From: Liquidambar formosana
Lineage: Eukaryota; Streptophyta; Magnoliopsida; Saxifragales; Altingiaceae
Length of the DNA stretch: 64,000 nucleotides
Direction of reading: 5' to 3'
Assembly: GCA_039720395.1 (NCBI GenBank)
Contig: CM077833.1
Span: forward strand, 22,962,271 to 23,026,270
Both the position numbers and the translations under genes were made by a program. The notes under the pieces are model-generated. The model made no database searches, was not told the origin of the DNA, and saw only the letters and a list, made by a program, of their open reading frames with translations. This document shows positions 36,001-47,127 of the stretch, one piece after another. Each line of letters begins with the position of its first letter. The stretch's first letter is position 1.

Positions 36001-37408
36001 TATTATCTTTCTTTCAGTTCACGAGTGACATCAATAACAATCCCATCAGATAAAGTTCCAAATAATTCAATTACAGGGCATTGCTACATTGGAACAGCCC
36101 ATGAAAACTATTCCATCAGTATTTTCAATAGCATCTTAGCACAAATCAAAAGATAAAATAAAATTGAGGCATTCACTTAAATATTGAAATGGCCTTATTT
36201 ATTTATTATTATTATTTTTTTTATTTTTTTTTTTGATGAGCACAAAATCGTAAATTATCAGTAAACTAGATCAGTGAAGATAAAGAACAACATTCACCTG
36301 GTAAGTCATGTTCCTGGTAGCTGGTGCCCATTCATCAGCAATTCTTTTCTTCAAAAGATCTGGATCCGCTGTAGGAGGCAGACGAACATCAAATCCCGCT
36401 TCCGCCTCCGAAGGTTGCATATTCATCACAAATCCCTGTATCAATAGCTCTATCAATTCCCATCATCAGTAACCAATTGCATATTTTATATAAAAAAAAA
36501 ACCAAAAAGCCATTGTTCAATCGAACATAAAAACTCACAGTAGGCGAAGGAATCCCAGCTTTCATATACACGGGATTAACTGATATAACTTCCGAATTCG
36601 CAGCCAATCCGGCCTTAACCACATCAAACTGACTCTCCCTAAACTTACTCATCACCTCAACACTCTTCATCAAGTTCTCCATTGCCCCGTTATCAAACAT
36701 TCTCGACCCGTGTCCAGGCATTCCCTTAGCCTTAATGACCAACCCCCACGGCGACCGGTCCGCGTAAAAAACCCTAAATTCATCGCCGGGCGAAGCCTGC
36801 CCTTCATCCAACACGAACCCAACATTCAATTCCTCAAACTCCCTCGACGCAACTAACTTCGCCCAACCATCCAACCCACCAATCTCCTCGTCGGGCACAT
36901 ACAAAACGTGGATCGTGCGAACGGGTACGAAATTTTCAGCCTGGAGGTTTCGAATTGCTTCGAGGTACTGCATTCCAATGCATTTGTCGTCTTGGGCGCC
37001 GCGGGCGAAGATTTTGCCATCGTCGGATCGGACGGCCGCGAAGGGAGGGTGGACCCACTTAGAGGGCTCGGCGGGGACGGAATCGAGGTGGGAGTTGAGG
37101 AGGATTGAAGGGAGGGAAGGGTTTGAGCCGGGCCAGGTGAGGAGGAGGATCGATTTGTTGGGGGTGAATTCTAGGGTTAGGGTTTGGAGGTGGTGGTGTT
37201 GGGCTTGGGATTTGAGGAAGGAGATTGCGGCGGTGTAGTTGGGGTTTGGGTGGGCTGTGTTGATGCGGAGGTAGTGTTGGAAGCGAGTGATGGGCGAGTC
37301 TTGTTCTTGTTGGTATCGGTCGTCCTGTGGTGTTGCAGAGAGCAGAGAGAGTGAGAGTAGGAGTAACGTGAGTGTTGAGAGCAGTGACTGTTGGTGACGC
37401 TTGGCCAT
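33011..37408 (-). CDS. ACY1-like: Aminoacylase-1-like M20 metallopeptidase
   Basis: Four GT-AG exons: 36539-37408, 36298-36435, 33202-33441 and 33011-33100. All join in phase 0 and give 445 residues. I start at the Met at 37408 because MAKRHQQSLL... begins a good signal peptide; a Met 21 bp upstream is also in frame. M20 metal and catalytic residues are visible: H107 in NSHLD, D140 in GAQDDK, E174/E175 in PDEEIGG, D201 in LDEG, dimer-domain H233 in GHGS, and the late H412/H414 in LLHDHNE. The family removes N-acyl groups from amino acids using zinc. The signal peptide suggests entry into the secretory pathway. Intron 2 (2.86 kb) carries a LINE fragment. The sequence upstream of the start is occupied by a G run and the tandem repeat at 37461-38272, so the promoter is atypical. 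Confidence 0.93.
34855..35450 (-). mobile_element. LINE (non-LTR retrotransposon) 3' fragment
   Basis: Read on the minus strand, fragments of the C-terminal reverse-transcriptase-associated zinc-binding region are visible in shifting frames (WCLWKETNLRTFEGVE; LFIHCYVPW-like). The fragment ends with CTTTTGGTTCTTAATACAAT and a poly-A tail, seen here as the T run at 34857-34874. It lies in aminoacylase intron 2, in the same direction as the gene, and is broken by frameshifts. Confidence 0.7.
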
Positions 37409-37460
37409 GGTGGAGCGGGGTTGACACATCTGTGAAACTTGTACCCCCGCCGCGGGTGGG

Positions 37461-38272
37461 GGGGGGGGGGGAAGTTGGCAGAAAGCGTGTTTCTAATACG
37501 TGTTTAACACAAGCGCTTTCAATACAATTGAAAGCGCTTTTGTTAATAGCACTTTTAAAAGCGTTTTTATTAATAGCAATTTCAAAAGCACCCTTAGCAA
37601 CAGTGATTTCATATGTTTTTTTTTAAAAAAAAATAAAATAAATTACACTTAGAGGCCTAGAGTTTGGGATAGGTTTTACTTAAGGATTCCAAATTTTAAT
37701 TGTATCAATTTGGTACCAAAATTATTAATTGGGTTTCAATTTAGGGGGGTGGTTGGCAGAAAGCATGTTTTTAATACGTGTTTAACAAAAGCACTTTCAA
37801 TAGCTTTTGTTAATAGCACTTTTAAAAGCGTTTTTATTAATGGCAATTTCAAAAGCACCCTTAGCAATAGTGATTTCATACTTTTTTTTTTTAAATAAAA
37901 TAAATTACACTTAGAGGCCTAGAGTTTGGGGTAGGTTTTACTTAAGGGTTCCAAATTTTAATTGTATCAATTTGGTATCAAAATTATTAGTTGGGTTTCA
38001 ATTTAGGGGGGTGGTTGGCAGAAAGCATGTTTTTGATACGTGTTTAACAAAAGTGCTTTCAATAGCTTTTGTTAATAGCACTTTTAAAAGCATTTTTATT
38101 AATGGCAATTTCAAAAGCACCCTTAGCAACAGTGATTTCATACGTTTTTTAAAAAATAAAATAAAATAAATTGCACTTAAAGACCTAGAGTTTGGGGTAG
38201 GTTTTACTTAAGGGTTCCAAATTTTAATTGTATCAATTTGGTACCAAAATTATTAGTTGGGTTTCAATTTAG
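37461..38272. repeat. 265-bp unit in three tandem copies
   Basis: Units at about 37461-37743, 37744-38005 and 38006-38272. Each runs from GGTTGGCAGAAAGC through TTTCAAAAGCACCCTTAGCA and GAGTTTGGGRTAGGTTTTAC to TTGGGTTTCAATTTAGG. Units 2 and 3 are the most alike. The array starts about 50 bp upstream of the aminoacylase ATG. Confidence 0.92.
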
Positions 38273-40197
38273 GGTCCAACATCAAAACCGTTAGTTGACA
38301 AGACAGAAATTTTGTATATGATGTGCATGTGACCAAATTAAAATTATATTATCCCTATTTTGCCCCTCACCCTATTTTACCCATGTAAAGATCCCATCAC
38401 CTGTAATGGAGCAAAACCAGGCATCCTTTTTTGATCTCGTCGGCTAGTTTCTTCTCAAACCTCATCGGCACATAATGGACTCTTCCTCTTAGTCCTTGCC
38501 CTAAGCTTCGATTTCCGTCAAACCCCATGGCTAGCAATAGGATTAAAAACCCCTCACAGCAAAAAATAAAAAATAAAAAAATGAATAGGAAGAATAAAAG
38601 GAAACATAACAATAGAGGGATTTTGGGGCCTTTGCTTTTGTGGATTGCCACGCAAAGGATGTTGGGGATTCCTAGCGGTTGAGATTGCTATTGTACGAAG
38701 AAAAATCCAAACAGTCGGTGGGGTGCTCCAAAGAAGGTGGTCCGATGATCTGGAGTGCCATGGCACGGTAGTTGGAGAAAATTATAGGGGCTAAGACAGC
38801 GCTTGGACGCTCAGGTGAGGAGTAATGCTTGACGACTTGATGAATAGCGGCGCTAGGTGCTCTTGATGAATAGTGGCGCTAGGTGCTCTCAATGAACAAT
38901 GCTGTTCGATTCTTCGATGAATAATAACCTGAAAACAAAGAGAACTGTCAAGAAATGGGGGGGGGGGTTGTCTAGCCTAAAACCTTCCGACTGATCAAGT
39001 CAGTCTCTATCTCTAGAGAGAGGAAGGGAGATAGCAAAAAAAGAAGAATCTCTTGGGTTTTGTGTCATAGTCAACTTACCTCCTTTTGGTATGAATAGGT
39101 TTCAGGTTGGACCATTATTCTAACCTAACCACGGCTAATTTAGGGTTCCAAACTAACCATGGTTAATATAGGGTTTTAGGCCTTGATCACGGATATTCCG
39201 GGGCTACAGGCCTGATCGTCGACAACTGTGATCCCTGACTTGGTTATTAGGAGTGTGCCCTGACTACAGCCAGACTTCTTTGTATGATATAGCAAGTGAG
39301 CAATTCTAAGGCACGTGGGGAACATACGCTCGTGTAGGCCCGAAGGCATTTACTGGTCTGAGGGCAAACTAGCCCAAGGACATATTGGTCCGAGGGCATT
39401 ATAACCCAAGGACATCATGGCCCGAGGGCATGTTGACCCAAAGACTGTGATGATCCCACCGAGGACTCCCTACTCTCTAGCTTGGGTGTATTACCGAAGG
39501 CTCCCACGTGTTGAGATCCCATTTGTTGGTTGCAAATATCCCACACAGCTATATATAGGATAGAACCCATGTAATAACGCCACTGGTAAACAATCCCATC
39601 TCGAGAGAAATAGAGCCTCAAATTGGCGATAGTTAAATAGTGACAACACTTCTCGATTAACCATGGACATATCGCCACCATCAGCATCACAAGATCCACA
39701 ATGAAAGGGGAAAAGAAAAAAACACAAACGCATGGAACTAAACGAGAAAAAAAAATGTTATCTTTCTCCGACGAATTTAAAGGTGTGTAAGAGAGAGGTG
39801 TTCAAGCTTAATTTTTTTATATATATAAAAAAAAAAGAAGCCTATCAAAAGAGAGAGAAGCATTCCCAACAATGACGGAGGTGTGGAGGCGTGAAGGGAG
39901 AAGAACAGAGATAGAGAGAGACGAGAGAGGCTAGAGAACAGAGACGAGAGGAGGGAGAAAATGGTGTGGTTAAGTTTGAGAGCAACTGAGCTTCTCGAAC
40001 AATTGAGATGCCCAAATAACCTTTATTCCAAACGACATCGTTTTTTGGGGGGCATTACAGTCATTTCAGAGTTGCTATTAATGTCCTCTCTGATTTTTGG
40101 TTAACATCGATGTTGGGTACCAAATTGATGCAATTAAAATTTGAAACGCTTAAATGAAACCTACCCCAAACTCTTGACCTTTAAATGCAATTTACCC
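38168..40197. mobile_element. Element of about 2 kb bounded by inverted repeats
   Basis: The left arm (from 38168, AAATTGCACTTAAAGACC then GAGTTTGGGGTAGG and ATTGTATCAATTTGGTACC) matches the right arm (40100-40197) in reverse complement over about 90 bp. The arm is the same sequence as the second half of the tandem 265-bp unit. The interior (38340-40100) has no transposase frame; it contains GAGAGA-rich and LTR-like sequence. It could be a non-autonomous MULE-like element. Confidence 0.55.
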
Positions 40198-40951
40198 AAA
40201 AAAATAAGAAGAAAGAAAGGTAGAAACCCTGTTTAGTGTTTACAAACCAAAAATAAAAGTTTTTAAAAAAAATTAGTTGCTAAGTGGATAATTGTTGTTC
40301 ATGAAATTAAAGAGAAAAAAGATCACGTGACTATTATATAGGAACGATAATTAATTGTGACATTAATTACTATATTTATAAGTTGTTAAGAAACATTACA
40401 ACCATTTTTTTTAAAAAATAAAAACCTGAAAAATGACAAACATTACAGGTTTTTTTATAGTTTACCCTTAACTCAATGATCTCATCTAATCAAACTGTTA
40501 ATAGTTAATACCCATATAAAGGGTTAATAAGGTGCAATTGGCTTAATTGCGAAGCTGGGGAAGGCGCGTAGGCAAAGCACCTCACATTTAGTTCTCCTGT
40601 CCGATTTGGCCATTTTGGGACACTCGATCAGGTCAAATGTGATTGGGGAATCAGAAGACACCTGTCCTCAAATTGCGTCACAAAGATCCTCAGGTACTAT
40701 TCACGGTCCGCTATCCCACGCGCATAACGCATGAGGTTCCTTCCCTCCCAAGCCACAGGGCGCGTGGCTTCCATGGCCGATGGTGGTTAAACCCTCTCTC
40801 TCATTCATCACGACCGCAACTTACAGACCTAGAAAGAGATCCAAGTCTCTGCTTCGAAGCTGCTCTTTTACTTAACATCTCTCTAGTACACGTACATATC
40901 TATCTATATACGTATATATAATACAGGGAGAGATTCTGTGAGCTTGCGATA

Positions 40952-43900
40952 ATGGCGGGGGGCGTAATTGCACGCGCTTCGGCGACGCTGGCGATGTGGG
41001 TGGTGCTGATATGCTGGGAAAGTCATCTGGTACCTCGCGCACAAGCTATATGGCTAACCCTTCCTACTTCAGGAACGAAGTGCGTCTCAGAGGAAATCCA
41101 GAGCAACGTCATCGTTTTAGCCGACTACGCCGTCATCGACGAACACGACGATGGCGATCATCATGATCGTCCCACTCCCACCATCTCTGCCCGGGTATGA
41201 TTTTCCCCTTTTTTCTCCATCAAGTGGGTCATTATTACACTACCCCTTTTGATTTTATTTTGCTGTTGGTTTGTTCGATTTCTGAAAATTGCCCCCAAAA
41301 CTTTGATAAGCTGGCTCTGAATACTGAATAGGAAGTAGGCAAGAGAAAAGTTGAACATAACAGAGTAGGTGACACAATAGCAAACCCATCATCCTCATGA
41401 AATCAAGTTGGGCAAAAACTGGATCATCCATAAATATAATTTATCATCACCTGATCAGACGGTTCACATCAATCGTTGCATGCCCCGAACTTTCAGTTTC
41501 AGCCCAAGTCAAAGACTTAGTACTGAATGGACTGTATGATGAAACACTCGACTTGTACAGACAACAAATCCACCCGTCCGGCGTAAATGCAATTGCAACC
41601 ACCTGGTCCATTCTACCTTCAGTCATCAAAGCCTGTTCTTCCGCTGGGTGCCACCAATTTGGTCTTCAGCTTCACTGCATTGCCATCAAATCGGCCTTCC
41701 ATTCTGAAGCTGTTATATCCAATTCACTCATCTCCATGTATGCCAAATTCTCATGCATTGAGTGTGCACGTAAAGTGTTCGATACAATGCCTCACAAGGA
41801 CACCATCACATGGAATTCCATGGTGAATTGCTATGTTCAAATTGGGTATTTCGTGGAAGCATTAGAAATGTTCAAGGATATGTATGCGTGTGGTTTTATA
41901 CCCAAGCCCGAGTTGATTGCCAGTGTTTTATCCATTTGCGGCCGGATGGGAGAGTTGAGACTAGGAAGAGTTATCCATGCTCTTGTTATTGTTGATCAGA
42001 GGATCGAAGAAGAGGGATCAGTGTTTCTGTCAACAGCTTTAGTTGATTTTTATGGTGGGAGGTGCCGCGACTCGTTGATGGCTTTTCAGGTATTTGATGG
42101 AATGAAGCTGAAAAATGAGGTTTCATGGACTGCCATGATATCAGGATGCATTGCTAATCATGATTATGGCATGGCTCTCCATTGCTTTCGAACAATGCAG
42201 GTCCAAGGGGTTAAGCCCAATAGAGTGACGTTAATTACGGTTCTACCGGCTTGTGCTGAGTTGTTAGGGTCTATGAAAAGGGCTGGAAAGGAGATTCATG
42301 GGTATGCTTTCCGTCATGGGTTTGATGTGGATTTCCGTCTTTCATCCGCTCTCATACACATGTATTGTGAATGCGAATGTGGGGAAGCATTGAATGATGC
42401 CAAGCTGATTTTCGAAAGAACCGCAGAAAAAGACGTTGTGATGTGGAGTTCAATTATCAGAAGCCATTCTCAAAGTGGGGATAGTGTTGAAGCAATGAAG
42501 CTTTTTAGCCAAATGCAAATCGAGGGAATTGAACCCAACTCTGTGACTCTATTGGCAGTAATCTCTGCCTGCACCAATCTATCTTCCCTAGACAATGGAC
42601 GCGGAGTCCATGGCTACATCTTGAAATCCAGCTTTTATTCTGACATTTTCATCGGAAATTCCCTAATAAATATGTACTCAAAGTGTGGCTGTCTTGTTGC
42701 GTCGCACCAAATCTTCAAAGAAATGCCTGTCAAAGATTCAATTTCATGGAGCGCACTAATCAGTGCATATGGACTTCATGGCCTGCGGTGAGGAAGCTTT
42801 GCAACTCTTTTATGAGATGCAAGAGAGAGGGATGGAGCCAGATGCAGTCACACACCTTGCCATTTTATCAGCTTGCAACCATGCCGGTCTTGTTGAAGAA
42901 GGACAAAATTTCTTTGATAATGCAATTAAAGAGGATAAAATACCATTAAGTAGAGAGCATTATGCTTGCTATGTTGATCTTCTTGGAAGGTCAGGCAAGC
43001 TAGAAGATGCTTGTGAGGTGGTGAGCATAATGCCCATGAAACCAAGCCCAAGAATTTGGAGCTCTTTGGTATCAGCTTGTAAGCTTCATGGAAGATTGGA
43101 AGTCGCAGAAATGCTAGCGCATAGGCTTATTAAGTCAGAACCTGGGAATGCTGCCAACTATACCTTATTGAGCATGGTTTATGCTGAATCCAGTAACTGG
43201 ATCGGTGTAGAAGAAGTAAGGAGAGTCATGAGTGTGAGAGGACTAAAGAAGAGCCATGGGTTCAGCTGGATTGAGCTTGAGAGGAGTTCATAGCAGAGCA
43301 AAAATTCTCCCTGCAAGCTGACTGTCCTTTATTGAGCATGCACCTGGTTTGTAACTCACCACACCTATGCTCCAAGTAAAGCAATATTTCTTGGCCGCAT
43401 CAGAGAAGTGACGTGATTGGGTACTGCCACAATTTAGTTTTGGTGTAACATGTTCTTGAGTTCCCTAATCTTGATATTTCAGGCATGCAGATAGGGGGAT
43501 GTTTCTTTCCAAAAAATGTTATTCAGGCCTTTTCTTTGCCTTCCTCAAAATTTTTTAGGAAATTTTTAATTATTTTGTCAGAGCCTCATTCAAGGAATTT
43601 ACTGTGTAAACTGCCAATTTATTTATTTGTTTATTAAACTTTCCCACTGGACAGCACACGAATAATGATCAGGCATGCTGAAGGATTGTAGAAAATTTCA
43701 TTTATTAGAACCAGTGATGTCTGTGAATTCAATGAGATTAGAAATATTCAATGGCATTCTGTTTGGTAGACAAAGCATGCTTTTGCACTACTGCATTTCA
43801 TAAGGATGTGAAGGTGGGAGAGGTTATTAGGTAGTCTAAAGAGGGAAAAGAATGAAATCTAGCTTCTATTAGATCTTTGCAGGATTGGGAGTTAGAGTTG

Positions 43901-45294
43901 GCAGATGCCCTTCCAATAGAGGTTGTATTTGCAATGGAAGCATGGAGACACTTGATCATCTTTTTACAGTGCCATTTTGCTTTTGACCTCTGGTTGTTTA
44001 TCTCTCTCATTGGAGTAAGGTGGGTCCTTCAGGAGAAGGTGGAGAATCTCCTACAGGGATGCTTGGGTAAGGTGCCAAACCCAAGTGCCTTATAAGGTTG
44101 GAGAGGAACTCCCAATTGCCTCCCCCAGTGTGTTCAAAACAAGTAGAAGATTCTTCAGGATTCAGCATTGTCTGCTTTGTAGAGAAAAAAAAAAATTTGT
44201 GAAATTGTTTTATTCTTTGTTATTGGGGTCAACAGATATTAGAGGCCTTTCTCATCTTGATATTTAGAATCTCTGTACATTATGCCTCTTTGGATCTTGG
44301 AAAAGATCAAATGAAAGGAATGTGAGATGATAATTTTTTTTTTTGATAAAGAGATGATAAAAAAAATATTCATAAAGGTAACCTTTTTAAGCAATTTTAG
44401 AAATTTTACTTTACTTTCAATCCTACTCTGATATCCAGACAGAGTCTATATGCTTTTTCAGGTTGGTTTCCCTAGCAATGTTGGTTTGTGCCATTTTTGC
44501 TTTTGAGTCTTGTATACATCCTATGAACACAGGGCTTCCATTTATATATTGAATAAAATGTTAATTCAGATTCAAATAGTTGCATGTGAAACTTATATTT
44601 AAACCCCATGCTGCACGTCTTCCTTTAGGTGACATCTCCATATGGTAACAACATTCACCACCAAGAGAATGTGACCCACGGGCAGTTTGCTCTTACGACT
44701 ACCGAAGGGGGAAACTACTTGGCCTGTTTCTGGGTGGATGGCAATCATCAAGGAGGTGCAGGCATAACTGTTAGCCTTGACTGGAGAATTGGAATTGGGG
44801 CAAAGGATTGGGAATCAGTTGCAAGGAAAGAAAAGATTGAGGTGAGTACCTTAGATGCTTTATCTTCCTGAATTATCAAAAGGTATTTAGGTTTCCATGC
44901 ATTTCCCTTTTCACTTTTTCTTCTGGTCACCCATATGTGATGTCTGTTTGTCTAGGGTGTTGAACTTGAGCTGAGGAGACTTGAAGGAGCAGTGCAAGCC
45001 ATCCATGAGAATTTAATCTATCTCAAGAATAGGTACTTTTATGGAGGCTTTCTTGCTGATGCTCTGTTTATTATTATTCCCCTTGTGTTTGATTATTTTC
45101 CATTTATTGCTTAAATATCCTCCTTTTCTTCACCTGTCTGATGCTCTTAAAGAAATTTAAATTTGTGGTCACTTTTGGCTGAAATGATTATATTAACATT
45201 TAAATAATGAGTGTTTTTATTTGTTTGTTTTACATCCTAGGGATAGATAGGGTTTGAAGTGAGGAAATACAAGGTGGTTTTGATCTAAATTTAT

Positions 45295-45326
<32 letters not shown>

Positions 45327-45489
45327 GCTTGGATATTGCACACAGGGAAGCAGAGATGAGGGAAGTAAGCGAATTAACCAATGGCAGAGTGGCATGGTTC
45401 AGTATCATGTCCCTTGGTGTCTGCATTGTCGTTTCAGCTTTGCAATTGTGGTACTTGAAGCGCTTCTTCGAAAGAAGAAACTTATCTAG
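40952..45489 (+). CDS. p24-delta (emp24/GOLD) cargo receptor, 4 exons, frameshift in last codons
   Basis: Exons: 40952-41194, 44629-44841, 44956-45032 and 45346-45489. The protein has a signal peptide (about 1-32), a GOLD domain from [12 protein letters not shown] (C44) to NYLACFW (C114) with an NVT glycosylation site, a coiled region ([15 protein letters not shown]), and one membrane segment ([20 protein letters not shown]). p24 proteins cycle between ER and Golgi in COPII and COPI vesicles. The cytosolic tail should end FFERKKLI with a stop at 45487-45489, but one base is missing in CTTCGAAAGAAGAAACTT (45467-45484). As written, the frame misses that stop and runs on to 45766 with unrelated residues. 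With one base restored, the coding length is divisible by three (225 residues). Intron 1 contains a complete PPR gene. Confidence 0.88.
41397..43293 (+). CDS. PLS-class PPR protein (E/E+ type) nested in p24 intron 1, one frameshift
   Basis: Intronless, with about 631 residues when one indel is allowed for. Repeated PPR helices are visible ([28 protein letters not shown]..., [10 protein letters not shown]..., [12 protein letters not shown]...). An E/E+ tail ([19 protein letters not shown], then [12 protein letters not shown]) follows, and there is no DYW domain. Such proteins usually act in mitochondria or plastids on C-to-U RNA editing. The first frame stops at TGA 42789-42791; an extra C in GGCCTGCGG (42780-42788) explains this, because deleting one C restores [14 protein letters not shown]. 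The rest is clean, so a consensus error or a recent mutation fits better than an old pseudogene. It lies wholly between p24 exons 1 and 2, on the same strand. Confidence 0.85.
43860..44290 (+). mobile_element. Degraded LINE fragment in p24 intron 1
   Basis: The plus strand encodes broken pieces like the zinc-binding C-terminus of plant LINE reverse transcriptases ([47 protein letters not shown]). Frameshifts and stops interrupt it. Assignment is by resemblance only. Confidence 0.5.
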
Positions 45490-47127
45490 ATTTTATGTTC
45501 AAATCATGTTTCCTCGTATGGAACTGGCCAATGTCTGGAGAATTAAAACAATGGATAGAACTCATCTATCCTCTTTGTATCGTAGTTATATTTTTTTCCC
45601 CCCTTTCCCTACTTTTCCTTATAGTGTGGGGAAATATTTTAACATGGATGGATGGCGATTCAGATTTCCACAGCCATCTTGTCAAACGAGGGAGAATTAT
45701 GATTGTTTTGTCATAACAGGAGCATCAGATGTAACATTTGTTTTGAAACACTTTAGATCTTTGTAGGTTTGATTCCTCTTTCATTCACATATTTTGATAG
45801 AGTACAATTGTCTATATGCTCCCTTTGGGCTCCCATTTTTTTTCCCTCCACTTTTTCTGCTGGTGGGCTGTGCGGGGTGTTTACAGATTGGAACATCAGG
45901 GTATAATTAGAACCCCGCGGTCGCCTTCTTGTATCGAGGAATGTTGTACGTCATTTGTGGATTGATCTTTAACAGTCTATTTTACTTCTCTGTTCCACGG
46001 GGAAAAATGATGAATATAGAATACCATATGAAGTATGAACTAAGCAATGTTATAGATGAACGGGGTAGGGACTAGTCTGGACCTAAACCTTGGCAACAGT
46101 AGGCCTAGGATTGAGCCGATGATGTGAGCACATGCTAATTTAACTTATATCAACACCATATATTATTAGGGGTTATATCCTGTGCATTTGCCCAATGTAC
46201 ATGGTAACCCACTAATGCACGAGATACAATCTCAATGAAGGAGCTAATATTGGTTATATCAGCATGTGCTCACCTAACCGTCCCTAGCCTAGGATATCCT
46301 ATGTCATCAAAAAATAAAAATTAAAATAAAAATAAAATGCAGTGCTATAGATAAATTGCACACATCTGGGCTCAAACGCTGAGAATTTTTCAATATTGTT
46401 GCATGCTCAGGGCACATAATATTGATGTCGTGTTCCCTTGGCTTGCCATGGGTCCTATGCAGTTTCTAGCTATTTTCTTGATTACATAAATGTCGATGCC
46501 GTCTTTCCACTGGCTTGCTATGGTCTTTGGATTGTACGCATTTAGACCATAATAATGGAAACTCTAGGCAACACAATCTTAAACTTTAAACGAATCTTGA
46601 ATTTAATTCCTCAAGGAAAAATTATTAAAATCAATTTTCAAGTCGATACCGCAAACAAGCAAAGGAACAATTTCAAAAGGTACAGAAATTATAAGTTCTG
46701 TAATGGAGCGGGCTTTACTGGCTGGACCTGGATTTGGAAGAAAACAAAGAATCAACGATTTAAGAAACCACTCAACTACCAAGAGTTTCAAATGGTAAAG
46801 TCCCTATGGTTTTTGCAATGATGAACCAATGGCATTAACAAAAACAAAATTTCCATTGTCATTTGTGAAGGTCTGCAAATTTTAAATTGCTTCCACACCT
46901 AAATGGTCCATCAACAGAATTTGCAATGACAGCCATTAAGCTAGTTTTTTTGCTTGAATGTAACGATGTCACCCCCCCCACACAAAACAAATCAAATGAT
47001 TGTAACTCAGTTAAAGATAAAAGTAGAAAACCCATTTTACAGTGACTCTTCTCCTCAAGATCTCTCTTTCAAAGATGAAAGGATATTTATGTCGAATACA
47101 AATTATACAGAGAGGGATATAAAAAAT
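45490..47127. other. Intergenic between p24 and glutaredoxin-like genes (tail to tail)
   Basis: The 3' ends of two convergent genes meet here. The p24 3' UTR probably occupies the first few hundred bases. A foldback repeat lies at 46123-46272. No gene was recognised. Confidence 0.6.
46123..46272. repeat. Foldback repeat of about 150 bp
   Basis: The left arm TGTGAGCACATGCTAATTTA pairs with the right arm, whose reverse complement is GTGAGCACATGCTGATATAA. Partly related sequence lies near 56485-56595 (ATTGTACTAATGCATC, CAACCTCAATG), which suggests a MITE family. Confidence 0.6.

Larger units (their letters stand above)
37409..40951. other. Divergent intergenic region between aminoacylase and p24 genes
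   Basis: This stretch would contain both promoters. Nearly all of it is repeats: the triplicated unit, then an element bounded by inverted repeats that holds GAGAG-rich and LTR-like segments. A TATA-like CCATATAAAGG lies near 40509-40520, and TA-rich sequence lies immediately upstream of the p24 ATG. No gene was recognised. Confidence 0.55.

Noticed and set aside
36915..37238. Plus-strand frames opposite aminoacylase exon 1
   Set aside because: They are shadows of a GC-richer coding exon with no independent support.
45490..45766. C-terminal extension of the p24 frame as a genuine new domain
   Set aside because: It arises only from the one-base loss and has no conserved features; it reads as 3' UTR.
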